A DNA stretch of 64,000 nt, taken from Actinacidiphila yanglinensis (lineage in GTDB: Bacteria > Actinomycetota > Actinomycetes > Streptomycetales > Streptomycetaceae). Of this stretch, positions 42,448 to 50,278 are shown in pieces. The first letter of the stretch is position 1. Each line of letters starts with the position of its first letter. A model generated the notes under the pieces. It was not told the origin of the DNA. It saw nothing but the letters and a program-made list of their open reading frames with translations, and ran no database searches. The stretch spans positions 62,001 through 126,000 of the forward strand of contig NZ_FNVU01000004.1 of assembly GCF_900107965.1 (NCBI RefSeq). The letters are read 5' to 3'. The position numbers and the translations under genes are program-made.

Positions 42448-43932
42448 TCACACGGTGAGCGGTCCGTCGTCGGGAGTGATGGGGGCCGGGAGGGCCGTGG
42501 AGCCGGTCAGGTAGCGGTCGGCGGCGGCCGCGGCCGAGCGCCCCTCCGCGATGGCCCACACCACGAGGGACTGGCCACGCCCCGCGTCGCCCGCGATGAA
42601 GATCCCGTCCGTCCCGTGCGCGGTCTCCGCCGCGAAACCCGCGTCCCGGGCGAAATTGCCGCGGCCGTCCCACGCCAGCCCGAGCTGCTCCGTCAGGCCG
42701 GTGCCGCGCTCCGGGCCGGAGAACCCCAGGGCGAGCAGCACCAGCTCCGCCGGGATCACCCGCTCGGTGCCCGGCCGCGGCCGCCGCTCCCGGGGCTCCA
42801 CCTCCGTCAGGTGCAGGGCGCGCACCCGGCCGGTCGCGCTCCCCTCGAAGCGCAGGGTGGCGGCGGAGAAGACCCTCGGGTCCGTGCCCGCCCGGCCGCG
42901 GGCCTCCTCGTGGGCGTGCGAGATCCGGTAGACCTTCGGGTAGGTCGGCCAGGGCTCGCCGGCCGGCCGGCCCTGCTCGGGCTCCGGGTTGATGTCCAGC
43001 TGCAGTACGGAGGCGGCGCCCTGGCGCAGCACCGTACCCAGGCAGTCCGAACCGGTGTCCCCGCCGCCGACGATCACCACGTGCTTGCCCTCGGCGGTGA
43101 TCGGCGAGACGGCGTAGTCGCCCTGCACGGTCCGGTTGGCGAAGGTCAGGTACTCCATGGCCTGGTGGATGCCGAGCAGGTTCCGGCCGGGAACGGGCAG
43201 CTCGCGCTGCTCCCGGGCGCCGACGGCGACGACCAGCACGTCGTGCCGCGTCATGAGTTCCGCGGCGTCGAGTTCACCGCCCACGTCCACGCCGGTACGG
43301 AAGGTGGTCCCCTCCGCGCGCATCTGCTCGGTCCGGCGGTCCAGGTACCGCTTCTCCATCTTGAACGCCGGGATGCCGTAGCGGAGCAGCCCGCCCACCC
43401 GGTCGGCGCGCTCGTAGACGACGACGGTGTGGCCGCTGCGGGTGAGTTGCTGCGCGGCCGCCAGACCGGCCGGCCCGGAGCCGACGACGGCGACGCTCTT
43501 CTCGCTGAGCCGCTCCGGGGGCTGCGGCCGGGTGTACCCCCGCTCCCAGCTCTGGTCGGCGATCGCCTGCTCGACGTTCTTGATCGTCACCGGATCGGTG
43601 TTGATCGCCAGCACGCAGGCGTCCTCGCACGGCGCCGGGCACAGCCGCCCGGTGAACTCGGGGAAGTTGTTCGTCGCGTGCAGCCGCTCGGAGGCGGCTC
43701 GCCAGTCGCCGTGCTCGGCGTAGGTGTTCCACTCCGGAATGAGGTTCCCGAGCGGGCAGCCGCTGTGGCAGAACGGGATGCCGCAGTCCATGCAGCGCGT
43801 GGCCTGCTCCGACACGACCGGGAGCAGCGCCTGGCCGGCGTACACCTCGTCCCAGTCGCCCAGCCGCTCCTCGACGGGCCGCGCCGGAACCGCCCGGCGG
43901 GGGTACTTCATGAAGCCGCGGATATCGGTCAT
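42448..43932 (-). CDS. gltD: Glutamate synthase small (beta) subunit
   Basis: A 494-residue NADPH-dependent electron-input subunit. The N-terminal iron-sulfur cysteines are C47, C50, C55 and C59 (RCMDCGIPFCHSGCP) plus CPAPCEDACVL; the FAD site is SVAVVGSGPAGLAAAQQL and the NADPH site VVIVGGGDTGSDCLGT, with GIFIAGDAGRGQSLVVWAI near the end. Normal length. It normally joins GltB to make glutamate from glutamine and 2-oxoglutarate, yet no gltB lies beside it: the next gene is a divergent FG-GAP protein. ATG 43932 has GGAGG seven bases upstream. Confidence 0.94.
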   Translation of the reverse strand: MTDIRGFMKYPRRAVPARPVEERLGDWDEVYAGQALLPVVSEQATRCMDCGIPFCHSGCPLGNLIPEWNTYAEHGDWRAASERLHATNNFPEFTGRLCPAPCEDACVLAINTDPVTIKNVEQAIADQSWERGYTRPQPPERLSEKSVAVVGSGPAGLAAAQQLTRSGHTVVVYERADRVGGLLRYGIPAFKMEKRYLDRRTEQMRAEGTTFRTGVDVGGELDAAELMTRHDVLVVAVGAREQRELPVPGRNLLGIHQAMEYLTFANRTVQGDYAVSPITAEGKHVVIVGGGDTGSDCLGTVLRQGAASVLQLDINPEPEQGRPAGEPWPTYPKVYRISHAHEEARGRAGTDPRVFSAATLRFEGSATGRVRALHLTEVEPRERRPRPGTERVIPAELVLLALGFSGPERGTGLTEQLGLAWDGRGNFARDAGFAAETAHGTDGIFIAGDAGRGQSLVVWAIAEGRSAAAAADRYLTGSTALPAPITPDDGPLTV

Positions 43933-43965
43933 TGCGACGCCTCCGTCGCCCACTCGCGGAGTCAT

Positions 43966-43993
43966 GGACCGTTCCCACTAGTTTAGGACCGTT
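43966..43993. promoter_or_regulatory. Direct repeat upstream of gltD
   Basis: GGACCGTT occurs at 43966-43973 and 43986-43993, 20 bases apart, 34-61 bases before the gltD start, next to the only T-rich patch nearby (to about 44009). On the minus strand TAAACT lies between the repeats and could be the -10 box. The spacing of two helical turns suggests an operator, possibly for a nitrogen regulator, though a GlnR box is not clearly matched. Confidence 0.42.
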
Positions 43994-44180
43994 TTGCTGT
44001 TGTTTTTGCCCGTCGCCGATGATTTGCCCCCTCGGGGACGTCAGACGGTCGGCGATGCGGTGGCGGGGGTGCTGGGGGTGGGCGCGGTGTTCGAGGCCGG
44101 GGGCCGGGCTGTCGGCAGGCGGATCTAGGATCTGATCTTCAGGAGCGGTGGGGCTGCTCCGGGGGGGATCGGGAGAACTC

Positions 44181-45665
44181 GTGCACAGATCATTCACGGC
44201 CGCGGCGGTACTCGGCGTGCTTGCCGCCGCGCTGGCGGTGCCCGCCTCGGCGTCGGCCGACTCGGCCGTCCCGTACAAAGGCGCCAACACCGCTGCCGTA
44301 CAGGACGACTTCAACGGCGACGGGTACCGCGATGTCGCGGTGGGCGCGCCCAGCGCGGCGAACGGCCAGGTGGAGAGCGCGGGCGGCGTCGTCGTGCTCT
44401 ACGGCTCGGCGACCGGCGTGACCGCGTCGTCCCAGCGGACCGTCATCACGCAGGCGACCGCGGGTATCCCGGGCGACCCCGAGCCCTGGGACAGGTTCGG
44501 CCGGACCGTCGCGACCGGGGACCTCGACGGGGACGGCTACGCGGACCTGATCGTCGGCATCCCGGACGAGGCCGTCGGCGCCGAGGCCGGCCGGGGCACT
44601 GTCACCGTCGTCTGGGGTGGGCCGTCGGGCCTCAAGGGCGGCGCGACCATCTCGGTGCCGTCGGGCTACAGCGTGGCGGGAGACAACGACTGCGGCTTCG
44701 GCGGGTCGCTGGCGGTGGGTGACATCAACGGCGACGGCCACCCGGACCTCGCGGTCGGTTCGAACTGCGAGGGTGCCGTCTACACCGGTCCGTTCGGCCG
44801 CGACGGGAAGGCCGCAGCCGTCCGGAGCCAGTTCTCCACCGGCATGTCGCGTGGCGTGGTGATGGGCGATGTCAACGGCGACGGCAAGGCGGAGCTCTTC
44901 TGGCTGTCCGGCCCTGAGGACGGCAACATCCGGGGACCGGTGTACCTCGACAACGGGCTGTCGGGGAACGCCAACCGGGCGGTCCGGTTCACCCTCGCCC
45001 ACGGATTCCTTGGCCAGGTCGGTGACGTGAACGGCGACGGCTACGGCGACCTGGTGACCGGGATCTCCGACTTCTCGGAGCCCGCCGATCCCTCGGGCCC
45101 GCACCTCGGCGGCGAGATCGAGGTCCTGTACGGCGGCCCGAACGGCATCGCCCCCGATCAGGCGCCGCACGTCTACGACCAGGACACCGCGGGTGTTCCG
45201 GGAGCCGGTGAGCAGGGCGACGGGTTCGGCTACGGGCTGAGCGTCGGCGACACCAACGGTGACGGCTACGACGACGTGCTGGTCGGCTCGCCCGGTGAGG
45301 CGGTCGGCAGCATCAGGAATGCCGGGCAGGCCACCTTGCTGCTCGGTTCCGCCGCGGGGCTGACCGGCGCCGGGTCCGTCGGGTACCAGCAGAACGTCAC
45401 GGGCGTGCCGGGCGCCGCCGAGACCGACGACTTCTTCGGTGCCGCAGTGCACCTGGCGGACGTCAACAAGGACGGCAAGGCGGACGCGTTCGTCGGCATC
45501 CCCGGGGAGGACGCCAGCGGCTGCATCTGGATCGCCCGCGGCACCTCCACCTCCCCGGCGATCAGCGGCTCGCTCAACCTCGGCGGTGCGACGGCCGGCG
45601 TGCCCTCCCTCGACGCAGGGCAGTGGGGATTCGGCACGAGCTTCACCAGCCCGAACGCCGAGTAG
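44181..45665 (+). CDS. Secreted FG-GAP/integrin-like repeat protein
   Basis: A 494-residue exported protein from GTG 44181 (GGGAG six bases upstream). Signal peptide about 1-32 (VLGVLAAALAVPASASA). The mature part is a beta-propeller built of about seven FG-GAP blades; calcium-type loops repeat as DFNGDGYRD, DLDGDGYAD, DINGDGHPD, DVNGDGKAE, DVNGDGYGD, DTNGDGYDD and DVNKDGKAD. Such proteins are extracellular, bind Ca2+ and often mediate adhesion or ligand binding. It stands alone, with a remnant gene convergent to it. Confidence 0.9.
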   Translation: MHRSFTAAAVLGVLAAALAVPASASADSAVPYKGANTAAVQDDFNGDGYRDVAVGAPSAANGQVESAGGVVVLYGSATGVTASSQRTVITQATAGIPGDPEPWDRFGRTVATGDLDGDGYADLIVGIPDEAVGAEAGRGTVTVVWGGPSGLKGGATISVPSGYSVAGDNDCGFGGSLAVGDINGDGHPDLAVGSNCEGAVYTGPFGRDGKAAAVRSQFSTGMSRGVVMGDVNGDGKAELFWLSGPEDGNIRGPVYLDNGLSGNANRAVRFTLAHGFLGQVGDVNGDGYGDLVTGISDFSEPADPSGPHLGGEIEVLYGGPNGIAPDQAPHVYDQDTAGVPGAGEQGDGFGYGLSVGDTNGDGYDDVLVGSPGEAVGSIRNAGQATLLLGSAAGLTGAGSVGYQQNVTGVPGAAETDDFFGAAVHLADVNKDGKADAFVGIPGEDASGCIWIARGTSTSPAISGSLNLGGATAGVPSLDAGQWGFGTSFTSPNAE

Positions 45666-45689
45666 GAGCGGGGTGACGCGGTCTCCGTC

Positions 45690-46175
45690 CCCTCGTCGGT
45701 CCGTCGGGACCCACCCCAGGTCGTCCGCGGCGTCACGGGCCGGGGCGAACCAGCGCAGATACGGGTCGGCCGGGCCGAGCACCTGGTCGTGGTGCCGGCC
45801 GGCATCGCGGAGGGCGGCTCCCACCAGGTAACGGGAGTTGCGCTGGGCGAGGGGGCCGCGCAGCGCGGGGAGGTCGAGTGCGGTGGTCGCCAGCAGGCCG
45901 GGGGCCTCCGCGAAGACCCACGCCACCGGGCGCCGGCGGGCGGCCTCTTCGAGTCGGGCGGTGAAGGCGTGACGCGCCGGGCCGGTGAGGTGGCTGAGCA
46001 GCGAGGCGGTGAACACGACCACCGGCTCGCCGCCCGGCAGTTCGCCGAGGATCCGGGCGGTGTCCGTGGTTGCGTCGCCCGTGACCACGTGCGGCGGTCC
46101 CGCGGCGAGCGAGAGCGCGATCGCGGCCTGCAAGGTGGCGATTTCCTCGGCCCACTGGTCCCGGGCCACGGCCAC
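45690..46175 (-). pseudogene. DUF2332 remnant (N-terminally truncated)
   Basis: The minus frame here reads like the last third of a DUF2332 protein: WAEEIATLQAAIALSLAAG, then GDATTD, EPVVVFTASLLSHL, RPVAWVFAEAPG and a final YLRWFAPARD. The first two thirds of the expected protein are missing, because the tRNA-Glu gene and its flank begin about 95 bases upstream, and the frame has no proper stop where the family ends but runs antisense into the FG-GAP gene. GTG 46175 or 46169 could be read as a start, but the product would be a fragment. Best explained as a decayed leftover of an insertion or deletion at the tRNA. Confidence 0.6.
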
Positions 46176-46268
46176 AGCGTGCCCCCTCGCCGGCGCCGGA
46201 CCCGCGTCGTATCCGCCGGCAGGATCCGGTGATCCGGTTTCCGACGGTCGTCGCGCGGATGCCGGTGG

Positions 46269-46341
46269 TGCCCCCAACGGGATTCGAACCCGTGCTACCG
46301 CCTTGAAAGGGCGGCGTCCTGGGCCACTAGACGATGAGGGC
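46269..46341 (-). tRNA. tRNA-Glu (anticodon TTC)
   Basis: The minus strand folds into a 73-base cloverleaf. Acceptor GCCCTCA pairs with TGGGGGC, with discriminator A; the anticodon arm CCGCC-CTTTCAA-GGCGG gives anticodon TTC; the T arm contains GGTTCGAATCC. CCA is not encoded. A DUF2332 remnant lies just downstream. Confidence 0.95.
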
Positions 46342-46509
46342 TGAGGGCCTGCCGTGGTGGCCTCGCGGCGCACTTCGGGGACCCGGGAAGCATATGGGAT
46401 GGGTCGGGCGAACGGCAAAACGGTTTCGCGGGGCGGCGTGGGCGAGCTTGCCGGGGATCGGGGCGGGTTGGAGGGGACGCGCGGGGGTGGGGCGGGAAAG
46501 AATGAGGGC

Positions 46510-46860
46510 GTGCTGGAGATGAGCCGGGAGGACTTCGAGGAACTGGTCGGCGAGGCGCTGGACCGGGTTCCTCCCGAGCTGACCCGTTTGATGGACAACG
46601 TGGCCGTCTTCGTGGAGGACGAGCCCGAAGCCGGCAGCCCCGAACTGCTCGGGCTCTACGAGGGGACCCCGCTGACCGAGCGCGGCGAGTGGTACGCGGG
46701 TGTGCTGCCGGACCGGATCACGATCTACCGCGGCCCGACCCTGCGGATGTGCGACACCCGCGAGGACGTCGTCGCCGAGACGGAGGTGACCGTCGTCCAC
46801 GAGATCGCCCACCATTTCGGGATCGACGACGAGCGGCTGCACGCCCTGGGCTACGGCTGA
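46510..46860 (+). CDS. Minimal zincin-like metallopeptidase family protein
   Basis: A 116-residue protein from GTG 46510 (ATG 46519 is possible). It begins with the conserved SREDFEELVGEALDRVPPEL, continues MDNVAVFVEDEP, YEGTPLTERG and PDRITIYRGP, and ends with VVHEIAHHFGIDDERLHALG, where H-E-x-x-H is the zinc motif followed by a third acidic/His ligand region. This is the compact 'metallopeptidase' family (PF06262 type) widespread in actinobacteria, of unproven substrate. The acceptor end of the divergent tRNA-Glu lies about 170 bases upstream. Confidence 0.87.
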   Translation: MLEMSREDFEELVGEALDRVPPELTRLMDNVAVFVEDEPEAGSPELLGLYEGTPLTERGEWYAGVLPDRITIYRGPTLRMCDTREDVVAETEVTVVHEIAHHFGIDDERLHALGYG

Positions 46861-47068
46861 CCGCGGGGCACGCGCGCGGGTGGGCCGGGGCACGGCGCGA
46901 GGCGGGGCCGGACACACCCGCGGAGCGGCCGTACGGGCGGGTGGGCGTGTCCTGCCGGGCCGCCCCGGCGTTGGTCAGGGCGACTCCCGGGCGCGCGCGG
47001 CGGAGGGCTGCCGGCGCCGGCGCACGACGTGCGCGCGCCCCGCTCCGACCCCCTCCCGAGGTGCCGAC

Positions 47069-47761
47069 GTGCTGCCAGCCCCTGCCACCCCCACGGCCCC
47101 GCCCCCCGCTCCGGCCGCGCCCGTCGACCCGCCGCTGACCTCCGGCTCCGCCGCTCCGGCCGCTCCTGCCACCCCCGCCGACCAGGCCGCGCGCGCCGCA
47201 GGCACCCCCCGCCAGCCCGGCGCGGCCCTCCGCTCGGGCGTGCGCGCCGCCGCGATGGTCGCGGTGGTGGCCGCGGCCGTGGCGGCGTGCGTCAGCGCGG
47301 GCAGCGGCACGCCCGACTCGAAGGGCCCGAGCCGGGCCCCGGCCAGCGCCGCCGGCGGCACGGATGCCCGGCCCGGCGCCGGAACGTACGCACCCGAGCA
47401 CGGCCGCGCCTCCGACGGGAAGGCGCCGCACTCCGGCGGCAAGGGCTCCACCTCGCCCGGCGGCAGTACGACCCCCTCGGACGGGGCGTCCCATGTGACC
47501 GGCGGCACACCGGCCACGGGCAAGCCGCGCCCCACCGCCCAGGGCTCGCCGACCGCGGCTCCGACCAGCGACGCGCCCTCCGGCCAGCCGTCCGACTCCG
47601 CCTCGCCGAGCACGTCGGCGGCCCCCTCCGGCTCGGCGTCCGACCCGGCCACCGGCACGGGAGGCGACTCCGCGGGGGCCGGCGGGGCGGGCGGCGCGGG
47701 CGGGTCCGACGGGAGCGGGCACGCCGCGCGAAGCCGGCGCGCACACGCTCTACGCAGGTGA
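47069..47761 (+). CDS. Ser/Pro/Gly-rich putative secreted or anchored protein
   Basis: About 230 residues from GTG 47069 (GAGG upstream); the frame opens earlier but that part looks non-coding. An Ala/Pro-rich N-terminus of about 60 residues leads to a hydrophobic segment (LRSGVRAAAMVAVVAAAVAA) ending in a Cys, which could be a lipobox or a membrane anchor. The rest is low-complexity Ser, Thr, Pro and Gly with a Gly-rich stretch and a basic end. No domain recognised. Codon bias supports coding, but low complexity makes this less certain. It ends one base before the helicase promoter. Confidence 0.5.
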   Translation: MLPAPATPTAPPPAPAAPVDPPLTSGSAAPAAPATPADQAARAAGTPRQPGAALRSGVRAAAMVAVVAAAVAACVSAGSGTPDSKGPSRAPASAAGGTDARPGAGTYAPEHGRASDGKAPHSGGKGSTSPGGSTTPSDGASHVTGGTPATGKPRPTAQGSPTAAPTSDAPSGQPSDSASPSTSAAPSGSASDPATGTGGDSAGAGGAGGAGGSDGSGHAARSRRAHALRR

Positions 47762-47791
47762 TTCGCTAAAGCGGCAGCGGATGCGTATGCT
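47762..47791 (+). promoter_or_regulatory. Probable promoter of the DEAD-box helicase
   Basis: TTCGCT (47762-47767) and TATGCT (47786-47791) are separated by 18 bases, a plausible housekeeping -35/-10 pair. A start near 47798 would give a leader of about 147 bases before the helicase ATG. Confidence 0.45.
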
Positions 47792-47797
47792 GGTAGA

Positions 47798-47944
47798 TCG
47801 TTTGATCCCACCTGTCTGGCGCCTGATCCGAAACGCGCCCCCGTGGCGCGTTCCTTTTCTCCTGTGGCTGACCGCATCGAGGCGGTTGTAAGCAACCTGC
47901 GGAGCTGGCGCGTGCCGTAAGTCTCCGAGAGGTTTAGCTTCAGC
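47798..47944 (+). ncRNA. Structured 5' leader of the DEAD-box helicase mRNA
   Basis: Between the probable promoter and the ATG there is no open reading frame, but several hairpins occur: the attenuator-like stem at 47832-47852; ACCGC pairing with GCGGT around 47871-47886; and GGTTG-TAAG-CAACC (47884-47897). A GAGAGG ribosome site lies 12-18 bases before the ATG. The last two hairpins overlap and would be mutually exclusive, as in regulated leaders. Known RNA helicase genes are often controlled at their leaders by cold or by their own product. Confidence 0.5.
47832..47860 (+). terminator. Attenuator-like intrinsic terminator inside the helicase leader
   Basis: AACGCGCC (47832-47839) pairs perfectly with GGCGCGTT (47845-47852) around CCCGT and is followed at once by CCTTTTCT. 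A GC stem plus T-run is rare in this genome, and this one lies upstream of the coding region it would control. Confidence 0.65.
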
Positions 47945-50158
47945 ATGTCCAATGTCAGTGCCGACCGTTCCGCCATGCCCGAGAACGACGCCGACGCCGT
48001 CGAGTCCGGCCCCGTGACCGTGGACGCCCTCCTGGGCGCCGACGACGCGGTCGCCGTGGACGACGCGGCCACCCCCGCGTACGACGACGCGGCCACCGAG
48101 CCCACCGACTCCGACGAGGCCGCGGACTCCACCGAGCCCGCCGAGCCCACCGTCACCTTCTCGGACCTCGGCCTCCCCGAGGCCATCGTCCGCAAGCTCA
48201 ACCAGAACCAGGTCGTCACCCCCTTCCCGATCCAGGCCGCGACCATCCCGGACGCGTTGGCCGGCCGGGACATCCTCGGGCGCGGCCGCACCGGCTCGGG
48301 CAAGACCCTCTCCTTCGGTCTGCCGCTGCTCACCCTGCTCTCCGGTGGCCACACCGAGCGCAAGCGCCCGCGCGGCGTGATCCTCACCCCCACCCGCGAG
48401 CTGGCGATGCAGGTCGCCGACGCCCTCCAGCCGTACGGCGACGTGCTCGGCCTGAAGATGAAGGTCGTCTGCGGCGGCACCTCGATGCAGAACCAGATCT
48501 ACGCCCTCGAACGCGGCGTGGACGTCCTGGTCGCCACCCCCGGCCGGCTGCGCGACCTGATCAACCGGGGCGCCGCCTCGCTCGACCAGGTGCAGATCGC
48601 GGTCCTGGACGAGGCCGACCAGATGGCCGACATGGGCTTCCTGCCCGAGGTCACCGAGATCCTGGACCTGATCCCGGCCGGCGGCCAGCGGCTGCTGTTC
48701 TCCGCCACCCTGGAGAACGAGATCGACTCCCTCGTGCGCCGCTACCTGGTCGAGCCGGTCACCCACGAAGTGGACGCGGCCCAGGGCGCGGTGACCACCA
48801 TGAGCCACCACGTGCTCGTCGTGAAGCCGAAGGACAAGGCCCCGGTCACCGCGGCGATCGCCGCACGCAAGGGCCGCACCATCATCTTCGTCCGCACCCA
48901 GATGGGCGCCGACCGCGTCGCCGAGCAGCTGATCGAGTCCGGCGTCCGCGCCGACGCGCTGCACGGCGGCATGACCCAGGGCGCGCGTACCCGCACCCTG
49001 GAGGACTTCAAGGGCGGGCACGTCAACGTGCTGGTCGCCACCGACGTCGCCGCTCGCGGCATCCACGTCGACGGCATCGACCTGGTGCTGAACGTCGACC
49101 CGGCCGGCGACCACAAGGACTACCTGCACCGTTCGGGCCGCACCGCCCGCGCGGGCGAGTCCGGCACGGTGGTCTCGCTGGCCCTGCCGCACCAGCGCAA
49201 GCAGATCTTCCGGCTGATGGAGGACGCCGGCGTCGACGCCTCCCGCCATGTCATCGGCGGCGCGGGCGTGTTCGACGACGACGTGGCCCGGATCACCGGC
49301 GCCCGCTCGCTCACCGATGTGCAGGCGGACGCGGTGCAGAACGCGGCCACCCAGGCGGAGCGCGAAGTCGCCGAGCTGACCAAGCAGTTGGAGCGGGTGC
49401 AGCGGCGTGCCAACGAGCTGCGCGAGGAGGCGGACCGGCTCACCGCCCGTTCCGCCCGCGAGCGCGGCGAGGACCCGGAGGAGGCGGTGGCCGCGAAGGC
49501 CGCCGAGCTCGCCGCCGAGGCCGCTGCCGCGGCGGCCGCGGCTGCCGCCGTGCCCGAGCCCCGCGAGGAGCGGTCCTCCTACCAACGGCGCGACGAGCGC
49601 GGCAACTTCGAGCGCCGCGACGACCGTCGTGACGACCGTCGTGACGCGCGTCCCTCGTACGGCGACCGCGACCGTGACCGGAACCGCCGTGACGACCGCG
49701 GTGGCGACCGTCGCGACTCCCGCCCGGCCTACAACCGTGACGACCGTCGTGACTCCCGTCCGTCCTACGGTGACCGGGACCGTCGTGACGCGCGTCCGGC
49801 GTACAACCGTGACGACCGTCGTGACTCCCGCCCCTCGTACGGTGACCGGGACCGTCGCGACTCCCGCCCGGCGTACAACCGTGACGACCGTCGTGACTCC
49901 CGCCCGTCCTACGGTGACCGGGACCGTCGCGACTCCCGCCCGGCGTACAACCGCGACGACCGGCGGCCGTCCTACGAGCGGCGCGACGACCGGCCGTTCA
50001 ACCGCGACCGTCGTGACTCCCGTCCGTCCTACGGTGACCGCGACCGCCGTCCGTCCTTCGGCGGCGACCGCGACAGCCGCCCGTCGTCGTCCTACAGCCG
50101 CGACAGCGCGCCGACGTCGCACGGCGACCGCAAGCCGCGCTGGAAGCGGAACGGCTGA
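47945..50158 (+). CDS. DEAD-box ATP-dependent RNA helicase
   Basis: A 737-residue helicase. After an acidic 60-residue N-terminus comes the Q-motif region FSDLGLPEAIVRKL, then Walker A GRTGSGKT, PTRELAMQV, ATPGRL, VLDEADQMADMGF and FSATLE; domain 2 has IIFVRTQ, VATDVAARGIH and HRSGRTARAG. A coiled-coil-like stretch (about 455-510) precedes an Arg/Asp-rich tail (about 535-737) built of RDDRRDSRPSYGDRDR-type repeats that probably bind RNA. It unwinds structured RNA, likely in cold adaptation or ribosome assembly. A structured leader with an attenuator precedes it and a 17-bp terminator follows. Confidence 0.95.
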   Translation: MSNVSADRSAMPENDADAVESGPVTVDALLGADDAVAVDDAATPAYDDAATEPTDSDEAADSTEPAEPTVTFSDLGLPEAIVRKLNQNQVVTPFPIQAATIPDALAGRDILGRGRTGSGKTLSFGLPLLTLLSGGHTERKRPRGVILTPTRELAMQVADALQPYGDVLGLKMKVVCGGTSMQNQIYALERGVDVLVATPGRLRDLINRGAASLDQVQIAVLDEADQMADMGFLPEVTEILDLIPAGGQRLLFSATLENEIDSLVRRYLVEPVTHEVDAAQGAVTTMSHHVLVVKPKDKAPVTAAIAARKGRTIIFVRTQMGADRVAEQLIESGVRADALHGGMTQGARTRTLEDFKGGHVNVLVATDVAARGIHVDGIDLVLNVDPAGDHKDYLHRSGRTARAGESGTVVSLALPHQRKQIFRLMEDAGVDASRHVIGGAGVFDDDVARITGARSLTDVQADAVQNAATQAEREVAELTKQLERVQRRANELREEADRLTARSARERGEDPEEAVAAKAAELAAEAAAAAAAAAAVPEPREERSSYQRRDERGNFERRDDRRDDRRDARPSYGDRDRDRNRRDDRGGDRRDSRPAYNRDDRRDSRPSYGDRDRRDARPAYNRDDRRDSRPSYGDRDRRDSRPAYNRDDRRDSRPSYGDRDRRDSRPAYNRDDRRPSYERRDDRPFNRDRRDSRPSYGDRDRRPSFGGDRDSRPSSSYSRDSAPTSHGDRKPRWKRNG
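49733..49948 (+). repeat. 72-bp in-frame tandem repeat in the helicase gene
   Basis: Three near-identical 72-base units (starting at 49733, 49805 and 49877) encode a 24-residue repeat beginning N-R-D-D-R-R-D-S-R-P-S-Y; degenerate copies extend the array to about 49640 and 50050. Copy number is likely to vary between strains through slippage or recombination. Confidence 0.85.
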
Positions 50159-50186
50159 CAGCCGCTTCCCGTAGGGACGTTCGTAC

Positions 50187-50224
50187 GGGCCCGGCCCCCG
50201 CGTACACACGCGGGGGCCGGGCCC
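50187..50224 (+). terminator. 17-bp perfect terminator after the helicase
   Basis: The 17 bases at 50187-50203 (GGGCCCGGCCCCCGCGT) are exactly complementary to 50208-50224 around an ACAC loop. This is the longest perfect hairpin seen in the window and lies 29 bases after the helicase stop. Confidence 0.85.
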
Positions 50225-50278
50225 GTTCCGCGTTGCGGGGGCCGGGGAGGCTGGACAGGGCCTGCGGTCGGCCGAACA

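Noticed and set aside
45266..45805. Alternative minus-strand frames within the FG-GAP end and the DUF2332 remnant
   Set aside because: No similarity to the DUF2332 pattern, and Arg/Pro-rich; shadows of the true frames.
46354..46509. N-terminal extension of the minimal metallopeptidase
   Set aside because: The extra 52 codons are low-complexity and unlike the family, which begins near VLEMSREDF.
49640..50050. CRISPR-like periodic repeat
   Set aside because: The 72-base period is in frame with the helicase, encodes a coherent peptide repeat and has no distinct spacers.
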